Source: Eutreptiella sp. 'Long Island Sound 2002' (lineage: Eukaryota; Euglenozoa; Euglenophyceae; Eutreptiales; Eutreptiaceae). From it: DNA of 64,000 bases. Under the pieces are notes generated by a model. It saw only the letters and a program-made list of their open reading frames with translations, searched no databases and was not told where the DNA came from. Below are positions 49,100 through 60,900 of the stretch, one piece after another (positions within the stretch are counted from its first letter, which is position 1; each line of letters starts with the position of its first letter). The stretch is taken from positions 13,513,079-13,577,078 of the forward strand of contig OZ038400.1 in the NCBI GenBank assembly GCA_964036045.1. The letters run 5' to 3'. The translations under genes were made by a program, and so were the position numbers.

Positions 49100-52000
49100 G
49101 AACTCTGTCTTCAGTACCCCTGGGCCAAGAACTCTGTTATCAGTACCCCTGGGTCAAGAACTCTCTCCTCAGTTCCCCCTGGGTCAAGAACTCTCTCATC
49201 AGTACCCCTGGGTCAAGAAATCTGTCATTAATATCCCTCGGTCTAGAACTCTGTCCTCAGTAGCCCTGGGCCAAGAACTCTGTCGTCAGTAGCCCTGGGT
49301 CAAGAACTCTTTTATTGATACCCCTGGGTCTAGAACTCTGTCATCAGTACCCCTGGGTCAAGAACTCTGTCATCAGTACCCCTGGGCCCAGAACTCTGTC
49401 ATCAGTACCCCTGGGCCAAGAGCTCTGTCATCAGTACCCCTGCGCCAAGATCTCTGTCATCAGTACCCCTGGGCCAAGAACTCTGTCATCAGTACCCCTG
49501 GGCCAAGAACTCTGTCATCAGTACCCCTGGGCCAAGAACTCTGTCATCAGTACCCCTGGGCCAAGATCTCTGTCATCAGTACCCCTGGGCCAAGAACTCT
49601 GTCATCAGTACCCCTGGGCCAAGAACTCTGTCATTAGTACTCCTGGGCCAAGAACTCTGTCATCAGTACCCCTGGGCCAAGAACTCTGTCATCAATACCC
49701 CTGGGCCAACAACTCTGTCATCAGTACCCTTGGGCCAAGAACTCTGTCATCAGTACCCCTGGGCCAAGAACTCTGTCATCAGTACCCCTGGGCCAGGATC
49801 TCTGTCATCAGTACCCCTGGGTCAAGAACTCTCTCCTCATTCCCCCCCGGTTAAGAACTCTCTCATCAGTAACCCTGGGTCAAGAACTCTGTCATTAATA
49901 TCCCTCGGTCTAGAACTCTGTCATCAGTACCCCTGGGCCAAGAACTTTGTCATCAGTACCCCTGGGCCCAGAACTCTGTCGTCAGTAGCCCTGGGCCAAG
50001 AACTCTGTCGTCAGTACCCCTGGGTCAAGAACTCTTTTATCAATACCCCTGGGTCTAGAACTCCGTCATCAGTACCCCCGGGTCAAGAACTCTGTCATCA
50101 GTACCCCTGGGTCAAGAACTCTGTCATCAGTACCCCTGGGCCCAGAACTCTGTCATCAGTACCCCTGGGCCAAGAGCTCTGTCATCAGTACCCCACGGCC
50201 AAGAACTCTGTCATCAGTACCCCTGGGCCAAGAACTCTATCATCAGTACCCCTGGGCCAAGAACTCTGTCATCAGTACCCCTGGGCCAAGAACTCTGTCA
50301 TCAGTACCCCTGCGCCAAGATCTCTGTCATCAGTACCCCTGGGCCAAGAACTCTGTCATCAGTACCCCTGGGCCAAGAACTCTGTCATTAGTACTCCTGG
50401 GCCAAGAACTCTGTCATCAGTACCCCTGGGCCAAGAACTCTGTCTTCAGTACCCCTGGGCCAAGATCTCTGTCATCAGTACCTCTGGGTCAAGAACTCTG
50501 TCATCAGTACCCGTGGGTCAGGAAGTCTCTCATCAGTACCCCTGGGTCAAGAACTCTGTCATCAGTACCCCTGGGTCTAGGACTCTGTCATCAGTACCCC
50601 TGGGTCAAGAACTCTGTCATCAGTACCCCTGGGCCCAGAACTCTGTCATCAGTACCCCTGGGCCAAGAGCTCTGTCATCAGTACCCCACGGCCAAGAACT
50701 CTGTCTTCAGTACCCCTGGGCCAAGAACTCTGTCATCAGTACCCCTGGGCCAAGAACTCTGTCATCAGTACCCAGGGGCCAAGAACTCTGTCATCAGTAC
50801 CCCTGGGTCAAGAACTCTGTCATCACTAGCCGTGGGTCAAGAAGTCTCTCATCAGTACCCCTGGGTCAAGAACTCTGTCATCAGTACCCCTGGGCCAAGA
50901 ACTCTGTCTTCAGTACCCCTGGGTCTAGAACTCTCTCATCAGTACCCGTGGGCCAAGAACTCTCCCACCAGTACGCCTGGGCCAAGAACTCACTCATCAG
51001 TACCCCTTAGCCAAGAACTGTGTCATCAGTACCCCTGGGTCAAGAACTCTGGCATCAGTACGCCTCGGCCAAGAACTCTGTCTTCAGTACTCCTGGGCCA
51101 AGAACTCTGTCTTCACTACCCCTGGGCCAAGAACTCTGTCATCAATACCCCTGGGCCAGAAACTCTGTCTTCAGTACCCCTGGGCCAAGAACTCTGTCAT
51201 CAGTACCCCTGGGCCAAGAACTCTGTCATCAGTACCCCTGGGTCTAGAGCTCTCTGATCAGTCCCCCTGGGCCAGGAACTCTCTCATCAGTACCCCTGGG
51301 CCAAGAACTCTGTCATCAGTAACCCTGGGCCAGGAACTCTGTCTTCAGTACCCCTGGGCCAAGAACTCTGTCATCAGTACCCCTGGGCCAAGAACTCTGT
51401 CATCAGTACCCCTGGGCCAAGAACTCTGTCATCAGTACCCCTGGGCCAAGAACTCTGTCATCAGTACCCCTGGGCCAAGAACTCTGTTATCAGTACCCCT
51501 TGGTCAAGAACTCTCTCCTCAGTTCCCCCTGGGTCAAGAACTCTCTCATCAGTACCCCTGGGGCAAGAAATCTGTCATTAGTATCCCTCGGTCTAGAACT
51601 CTGTCATCAGTACCCCTGGGCCAAGAACTCTGTCTTCAGTACCCTTGGGCCAAGTACTCTGTCCTCAGTAGCCCTGGGCCAAGAACTCTGTCGTCAGTAG
51701 CCCTGGGTCAAGAACTCTTTTATTGATACCCCTGGGTCTAGAACTCTGTCATCAGTACCCCTGGGTCAAGGACTCCGTCATCAGTACCCCTGGGCCCAGA
51801 ACTCTGTCATCAGTACCCCTGGGCCAAGAGCTCTGTCATCAGTACCCCTGGGCCAAGAACTCTCCCACCAGTACGCCTGGGCCAAGAACTCACTAATCAG
51901 TACCCCTAGGCCAAGAACTGTGTCATCAGTACCCCTGGGTCAAGAACTCTGGCATCAGTACGCCTAGGCCAAGAACTCTGTCTTCAGTACCCCTGGGCCA

Positions 52001-54920
52001 AGAACTCTGTCTTCACTACCCCTGGGCCGTGAACTCTGTCATCAATACCCCTGGGCCAGAAACTCTGTCTTCAGTACCCCTGGGCCAAGAACTCTGTTAT
52101 CAGTACCCCTGGGTCAAGAACTCTCTCCTCAGTTCCCCCTGGGTCAAGAACTCTCTCATCAGTACCCCTGGGTCAAGAAATCTGTCATTAATATCCCTCG
52201 GTCTAGAACTCTGTCCTCAGTAGCCCTGGGCCAAGAACTCTGTCGTCAGTAGCCCTGGGTCAAGAACTCTTTTATTGATACCCCTGGGTCTAGAACTCTG
52301 TCATCAGTACCCCTGGGTCAAGAACTCTGTCATCAGTACCCCTGGGCCCAGAACTCTGTCATCAGTACCCCTGGGCCAAGAGCTCTGTCATCAGTACCCC
52401 TGCGCCAAGATCTCTGTCATCAGTACCCCTGGGCCAAGAACTCTGTCATCAGTACCCCTGGGCCAAGAACTCTGTCATCAGTACCCCTGGGCCAAGAACT
52501 CTGTCATCAGTACCCCTGGGCCAAGAACTCTGTCATTAGTACTCCTGGGCCAAGAACTCTGTCATCAGTACCCCTGGGCCAAGAACTCTGTCATCAATAC
52601 CCCTGGGCCAACAACTCTGTCATCAGTACCCTTGGGCCAAGAACTCTGTCATCAGTACCCCTGGGCCAAGAACTCTGTCATCAGTACCCCTGGGCCAGGA
52701 TCTCTGTCATCAGTACCCCTGGGTCAAGAACTCTCTCCTCATTCCCCCCCGGTCAAGAACTCTCTCATCAGTAACCCTGGGTCAAGAACTCTGTCATTAA
52801 TATCCCTCGGTCTAGAACTCTGTCATCAGTACCCCTGGGCCAAGAACTTTGTCATCAGTACCCCTGGGCCCAGAACTCTGTCGTCAGTAGCCCTGGGCCA
52901 AGAACTCTGTCGTCAGTACCCCTGGGTCAAGAACTCTTTTATCAATACCCCTGGGTCTAGAACTCCGTCATCAGTACCCCCGGGTCAAGAACTCTGTCAT
53001 CAGTACCCCTGGGTCAAGAACTCTGTCATCAGTACCCCTGGGCCCAGAACTCTGTCATCAGTACCCCTGGGCCAAGAGCTCTGTCATCAGTACCCCACGG
53101 CCAAGAACTCTGTCATCAGTACCCCTGGGCCAAGAACTCTATCATCAGTACCCCTGGGCCAAGAACTCTGTCATCAGTACCCCTGGGCCAAGAACTCTGT
53201 CATCAGTACCCCTGCGCCAAGATCTCTGTCATCAGTACCCCTGGGCCAAGAACTCTGTCATCAGTACCCCTGGGCCAAGAACTCTGTCATTAGTACTCCT
53301 GGGCCAAGAACTCTGTCATCAGTACCCCTGGGCCAAGAACTCTGTCTTCAGTACCCCTGTGCCAAGATCTCTGTCATCAGTACCTCTGGGTCAAGAACTC
53401 TGTCATCAGTACCCGTGGGTCAAGAAGTCTCTCATCAGTACCCCTGGGTCAAGAACTCTGTCATCAGTACCCCTGGGTCTAGGACTCTGTCATCAGTACC
53501 CCTGGGTCAAGAACTCTGTCATCAGTACCCCTGGGCCCAGAACTCTGTCATCAGTACCCCTGGGCCAAGAGCTCTGTCATCAGTACCCCACGGCCAAGAA
53601 CTCTGTCTTCAGTACCCCTGGGCCAAGAACTCTGTCATCAGTACCCCTGGGCCAAGAACTCTGTCATCAGTACCCAGGGGCCAAGAACTCTGTCATCAGT
53701 ACCCCTGGGTCAAGAACTCTGTCATCACTAGCCGTGGGTCAAGAAGTCTCTCATCAGTACCCCTGGGTCAAGAACTCTGTCATCAGTACCCCTGGGCCAA
53801 GAACTCTGTCTTCAGTACCCCTGGGTCTAGAACTCTCTCATCAGTACCCGTGGGCCAAGAACTCTCCCACCAGTACGCCTGGGCCAAGAACTCACTCATC
53901 AGTACCCCTTAGCCAAGAACTGTGTCATCAGTACCCCTGGGTCAAGAACTCTGGCATCAGTACGCCTCGGCCAAGAACTCTGTCTTCAGTACTCCTGGGC
54001 CAAGAACTCTGTCTTCACTACCCCTGGGCCAAGAACTCTGTCATCAATACCCCTGGGCCAGAAACCCTGTCTTCAGTACCCCTGGGCCTAGAACTCTGTC
54101 ATCAGTACCCCTGGGCCAAGAACTCTGTCATCAGTACCCCTGGGTCTAGAGCTCTCTGATCAGTCCCCCTGGGCCAAGAACTCTCTCATCAGTACCCCTG
54201 GGCCAAGAACTCTGTCATCAGTAACCCTGGGCCAGGAACTCTGTCTTCAGTACCCCTGGGCCAAGAACTCTGTCATCAGTACCCCTGGGCCAAGAACTCT
54301 GTCATCAGTACCCCTGGGCCAAGAACTCTGTCATCAGTACCCCTGGGCCAAGAACTCTGTCATCAGTACCCCTGGGCCAAGAACTCTGTTATCAGTACCC
54401 CTTGGTCAAGAACTCTCTCCTCAGTTCCCCCTGGGTCAAGAACTCTCTCATCAGTACCCCTGGGGCAAGAAATCTGTCATTAGTATCCCTCGGTCTAGAA
54501 CTCTGTCATCAGTACCCCTGGGCCAAGAACTCTGTCTTCAGTACCCTTGGGCCAAGTACTCTGTCCTCAGTAGCCCTGGGCCAAGAACTCTGTCGTCAGT
54601 AGCCCTGGGTCAAGAACTCTTTTATTGATACCCCTGGGTCTAGAACTCTGTCATCAGTACCCCTGGGTCAAGAGCTCTGTCATCAGTACCCCTGGGCCAA
54701 GAACTCTCCCACCAGTACGCCTGGGCCAAGAACTCACTAATCAGTACCCCTAGGCCAAGAACTGTGTCATCAGTACCCCTGGGTCAAGAACTCTGGCATC
54801 AGTACGCCTAGGCCAAGAACTCTGTCTTCAGTACCCCTGGGCCAAGAACTCTGTCTTCACTACCCCTGGGCCGTGAACTCTGTCATCAATACCCCTGGGC
54901 CAGAAACTCTGTCTTCAGTA
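49100..54920 (+). repeat. ~2.9-kb higher-order tandem duplication in the satellite
   Basis: Copy 1 about 49100-52059, copy 2 about 52060-54920. Shared rare variants include TTTATTGATACCCC, CTGCGCCAAGATC, CTCATTCCCCCCCGG, CATCACTAGCCGTGGG and CTCCCACCAGTACGCC. The offset is 2960 bp at the start and 2902 bp after a two-monomer contraction in copy 2. A further two-monomer difference occurs near 51769. Older relatives of the same block are seen at 46.3-47.4 kb and near 48.5 kb. Confidence 0.85.
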
Positions 54921-57900
54921 CCCCTGCGCCAAGAACTCTGTCTTCAGTACCCCTGGGTCTACACCTCTCTCATCAGTACCCCTGGGCCAAGAACTCTCCC
55001 ACCAGTACGCCTGGGCCAAGAACTCACTCATCAGTACCCCTAGGCCAAGAACTGTGTCATCAGTACCCCTGGGCCAAGAACTCTGTCATCAGTACCCCTG
55101 GGCCAAGAACTCTGTCATCAGTACCCCTGGGCCAAGAACTCTGTCATCAGTACCCCTGAGCCAGGAACTCTGTCTTCAGTACCCCTGGGCCAAGAACTCT
55201 GTCTTCAGTACCCCTTGGCCAAGAACTCTGTCTTCAGTACCCCTCGGCCAAGAACTGTGTCATCAGTACCCGTGGGTCAAGAAGTCTGTCATCAGTACCC
55301 CTGGGCCAAGAACTCTGTCATCAATACCCCTGGGCCCAGAACTCTGTCGTCAGTACCCCTGGGCCAAGAACTCTGTCATCAGTACCCCTGGGCCAAGAAC
55401 TCTGTCATCAGTACCCCTGGGCCAAGAACTCTGTCATCAGTACCCGTGGGTCTAGAACTCTCTGATCAGTACCCCTGGGCCAAGAACTCTGTCATCAGTA
55501 CCCCTGGGCCAAGAACTCTGTCTTCAGTACCCCTGGGCCAAGAACTCTGTCATCAGTACCCCTGGGCCAAGAACTCTGTCATCAGTACCCCCTAGGCCAA
55601 GAACTCTCTCATCAGTACCCCTTGGCCAAGACCTCTCTCATCAGTACCCCTGGGCCAAGAAGTCTGTCTTCAGTACCCCTTGGCCAAGAACTCTGTCTTC
55701 AGTACCCCTGGGCCAAGAACTTCGTCTTCAGTACCCCTGGGCCAAGAACTCTGTCATCAGTACCCGTGGGTCAAGAAGTCTCTCATCAGTACCCCTAGGC
55801 CAAGAACTGTGTCTTCAGTACCCCTGGGCCAAAAACTCTGTCATCAGTACCCCTGGGTGAAGAACTCTGTCTTCAGTACCCCTGGGTCTAGAACTCTCTC
55901 ATCAGTACCCCTAGGCCAAGAACTCTCCGGCCAGTATGCCTTGGCCAAGAACTCTGGCATCAGTACGCCTGGGCCAAGAACTCTGTCATCAGTACCCCTG
56001 GGCCAGAAGCTCTGTCATCAGTACCCCTGGGCCAAGAACTCTGTCATCAGTACCCCTGGGCCAAGAACTCTGTCTTCAGTACCCCTGAGCCAAGAACTCT
56101 GTCTTCAGTACCCCTGGGCCAAGAACTCTGTCATCAGTACCCCTGGGTCTAGAACTCTCTCATCAGTACCCCTGGGCCAAGAACTCTGTCATCAGTACCC
56201 CCTCGGCCAAGAACTCTGTCTTGGAAACCCCTGGGCCAAGAACTACGTCATCAGTACCCTTGGGCCAAGAACTCTGTCATCAGTACCCCTGGGTCGAGAA
56301 CTCTCTCATCAGTACCCCTGGGCCAAGAACTCTGTCATCAGCACCCCTGGGCCAAGAACTCTGTCATCAGTACCCCTCGGCCAAGAACTCTGTCATCAGT
56401 ACCCCTGGGCCAAGAACTCTGTCATCAGTACCCCTGGGCCAAGAACTCCCTCATCAGTACCCCTGGGCCAGGAACTCTGTCATCAGTACCCCTGGGCCAA
56501 GAGCTCTGTCATCAGTACCCCTGGGCCTAGAACTCTGTCATCAGTACCCCTGGGCCAAGAACTCTGTCATCAGTACCCCTGGGCCAAGAACTCTGTCATC
56601 AGTACCCCTGGGTCTAGAACTCTCTCATTAGTACCCCTCGGCCAAGAACTCTGTCATCAGTACCCCTGGGCCAAGAACTCTGTCATCAGTACCCCTGGGC
56701 CAAGAACTCTGCCATCAGTACCCCTGGGCCATGAACTCTTTCATCAGTGACCCTGGGCCAAGAACTCTGTCATCAGTACCCCTGGGCCAAGAACTCTGTC
56801 ATCAGTATCCTTGGGCCAAGAACTCTGTCATCAGTACCCCTGGGCCAAGAACTCTGTCATCAGTACCCCTGGGCCAAGAACTCTGTCATCAGTACCCCCC
56901 GGCCAAGAACTCTGTCTTCAGTACCCCTGGGCCAAGAACTGTGTCATGAGTACCCGTGGGTCAAGAAGTCTGTCATCAGTACCCCTGGGCCAAGAACTCT
57001 GTCATCAATACCCCTGGGCCAAGAACTCTGTCGTCAGTACCCCTGGGCAAAGAACTCTGTCATCAGTACCCCTGGGCCAAGAACTCTGTCATCAGTACCC
57101 CTGGGCCAAGAACTCTGTCATCAGTCCTCGTGGGTCTAGAACTCTCTGATCAGTACCCCTGGGCCAAGAATTCTGTCATCAGTATCCCTGGGCCAGGAGC
57201 TCTGTCTTCAGTACCCCTGGGCCAAGAACTCTGTCATCAGTACCCCTGGGCCAAGAACTCTGTCATCAATACCCCTGGGCCAAGAACTCTGTCATCAGTA
57301 CCCCCTAGGCCAGTAACTCTATCATCAGTCCCCCCTTGGCCAAGAACTCTGTCATCAGTACCCCTGGGCCAAGAACTCTGTCTTCAGTACCCCTTGGCCA
57401 AGAACTCTGTCTTCAGTACCCCTGGGCGAAGAACTTCGTCTTCAGTACCCCTGGGCCAAGAACTCTGTCTTCAGTACCCCTTGGCCAAGAACTCTGTCTT
57501 CAGTACCCCTGGGCCAAGAACTTCGTCTTCAGTACCCCTGGGTCTAGAACTCTCTCATCAGTACCCCTGGGCCAAGAACTCTGTCATCAGTACCCCTGGG
57601 CCAAGAACTCTGTCTTGGATACGCCTGGACCAAGAACTCTGTCATCAGTACCCCTGGGCCAAGAACTCTGTCATCAGTACCCCTGGGTCGAGAACTCTCT
57701 CATCAGTACCCCTGGGCCAAGAACTCTGTCATCAGTACCCCTGGGCCAAGAACTCTCTCATCAGTACCCCTGGGTCAAGACCTCTCTCATCAGTACCCCT
57801 GGGCCAAGAACTCTGTCATCAGTACCCCTGGGCCAAGAACTCTGTCATCAGTACCCCTGGGTCTAGAACTCTCTCATTAGTACCCCTCCGCCAAGAACTC

Positions 57901-60900
57901 TGTCATCAGTACCCCTGGGCCAAGAACTCTGTCATCAGTACCCCTGGGCCAAGAACTCTGTCATCAGTACCCCTGGGCCATGAACTCTTTCATCAGTACC
58001 CCTGGGCCAAGAACTCTGTCATCAGTACCCCTGGGCCAAGAACTTTGTCATCAGTATCCTTGGGCCAAGAACTCTGTCATCAGTACCCCTGGGCCAAGAA
58101 CTCTGTCATCAGTACCCCTGGGCCAAGAACTCTGTCATCAGTACCCCTGGGCCAAGAACTCTGTCATCAGTACCCCTGGGCCAAGAACTCTGTCTTCAGT
58201 ACCCCTGGGCCAAGAACTCTGTCTTCAGTACCCCTGGGCCAAGAACTCTGTCTTCAGTACCCCTGGGCCAAGAACTCTGTCATCAGTACCCCTGGGTCTA
58301 GAACTCTCTCATCAGTACCCCTGGGCCAAGAACTCTGTCATCAGTACCCCTGGGCCAAGAAATCTGTCATCAGTACCCCTCGGCCAAGAGCTCTGTCATC
58401 AGTACCCCTGGGCCAAGAAATCTGTCATCAGTACCCCTGGGCCAAGAACTCCCTCATCAGTACCCCTGAAGCAAGAACTCTGTCATCAGTACCCCTGGGC
58501 CAAGAGCTCTGTCATCAGTACCCCTGGGCCAAGAACTCTGTCATCAGTACCCCTGGGCCAAGAACTCTTTCATCAGTACCCCTGGGCCAAGAACTCTGTC
58601 ATCAGTACCCCTGGGTCTAGAACTCTCTCATTGGTACCCCTCGGCCAAGAACTCTGTCATCAGTACCCCTGGGCCAAGAACTCTGTCATCAGTACCCCTG
58701 GGCCAAGAACTCTGTCATCAGTACCCCTGGGCCATGAACTCTTTCATCAGTACCCCTGGGCCAAGAACTCTGTCATCAGTACCCCTGGGCCAAGAACTCT
58801 GTCATCAGTATCCTCGGGCCAAGAACTCTGTCATCAGTACCCCTGGGCCAAGAACTCTGTCATCAGTACCCCTGGGCCAAGAACTCTGTCATCAGTACCC
58901 CTGGGCCAAGAACTCTGTCATCAGTACCCCTGGGCCAAGAACTCTGTCTTCAGTACCCCTGGGCCAAGAAATCTGTCTTCAGTACCCCTCGGCCAAGAAC
59001 TCTGTCTTCAGTACCCCTGGGCCAAGAACTCTGTCATCAGTACCCCTGGGCCAAGAACTCTGTCATCAGTACCCCTGGGCCAAGAACTCTGTCTTCAGTA
59101 CCCCTGGGCCAAGAACTCTGTCATCAGGACCCCTGGGCCAAGAACTCTGTCATCAGTACCCCTGGGCCAAGAACTCTGTCTTCAGTACCCCTGGGCCAAA
59201 AACTCTGTCATCAGTACCCCTGGGCCAAGAACCCTGTCTTCAGTACCCCTGGGCCAAGAACTCTGTCTTCAGTACCCCTGGGCCAAGAACTCTGTCATCA
59301 GTACCCCTGGGTCGAGAACTCTCTCATCAGTACCCCTGGGCCAAGAACTCTGTCATCAGTACCCCTGGGCCGAGAACTCTGTCATCAGTACCCCTCGGCC
59401 AAGAGCTCTGTCATCAGTACCCTTGGGCCAAGAACTCTGTCATCAGTACCCCTGGGCCAAGAACTCTCTCATCAGTACCCCTGGGCCAAGAACTCTGTCA
59501 TCAGTACCCCTGGGCCAAGAGCTCTGTCATCAGTACCCCTGGGCCAAGAACTCTGTCATCAGTACCCCTGGGCCAAGAACTCTGTCATCAGTACCCCTGG
59601 GCCAAGAACTCTGTCATCAGTACCCCTGGGTCTAGAACTCTCTCATTAGTACCCCTCGGCCAAGAACTCTGTCATCAGTACCCCTGGGCCAAGAACTCTG
59701 TCATCAGTACCCCTGGGCCAAGAACTCTGTCATCAGTACCCCTGGGCCATGAACTCTTTCATCAGTACCCCTGGGCTAAGAACTCTGTCATCAGTACCCC
59801 TCGGCCAAGAACTCTGTCTTGGATACGCCTGGACCATGAACTCTGTCATCAGTACCCCTGGGCCAAGAACTCTGTCATCAGTACCCCTGGGTCGAGAACT
59901 CTCTCATCAGTACCCCTGGGCCAAGAACTCTGTCATCAGTACCCCTGGGCCAAGAACTCTCTCATCAGTACCCCTGGGTCAAGACCTCTCTCATCAGTAC
60001 CCCTGGGCCAAGAACGCTGTCATCAGTACCCCTGGGCCAAGAACTCTGTCATCAGTACCCCTGGGTCTAGAACTCTCTCATTAGTACCCCTCGGCCAAGA
60101 ACTCTGTCATCAGTACCCCTGGGCCAAGAACTCTGTCATCAGTACCCCTGGGCCAAGAACTCTGTCATCAGTACCCCTGGGCCATGAACTCTTTCATCAG
60201 TACCCCTGGGCCAAGAACTCTGTCAACAGTACCCCTGGGCCAAGAACTCTGTCATCAGTATTCTTGGGCCAAGAACTCTGTCATCAGTACCCCTGGGCCA
60301 AGAACTCTGTCATCAGTACCCCTGGGCCAACAACTCTGTCATCAGTATTCTTGGGCCAAGAACTCTGTCATCAGTACCCCTGGGCCAAGAACTCTGTCAT
60401 CAGTACCCCTCGGCCAAGAACTCTGTCTTGGATACGCCTGGACCATGAACTCTGTCATCAGTACCCCTGGGCCAAGAACTCTGTCATCAGTACCCCTGGG
60501 TCGAGAACTCTCTCATCAGTACCCCTGGGCCAAGAACTCTGTCATCAGTACCCCTGGGCCAAGAACTCTCTCATCAGTACCCCTGGGTCAAGACCTCTCT
60601 CATCAGTACCCCTGGGCCAAGAACTCTGTCATCAGTACCCCTGGGCCAAGAACTCTGTCATCAGTACCCCTTGGTCTAGAACTCTCTCATTAGTACCCCT
60701 CGGCCAAGAACTCTGTCATCAGTACCCCTGGGCCAAGAACTCTGTCATCAGTACCCCTGGGCCAAGAACTCTGTCATCAGTACCCCTGGGCCATGAACTC
60801 TTTCATCAGTACCCCTGGGCCAAGAACTCTGTCAACAGTACCCCTGGGCCAAGAACTCTGTCATCAGTATTCTTGGGCCAAGAACTCTGTCATCAGTACC

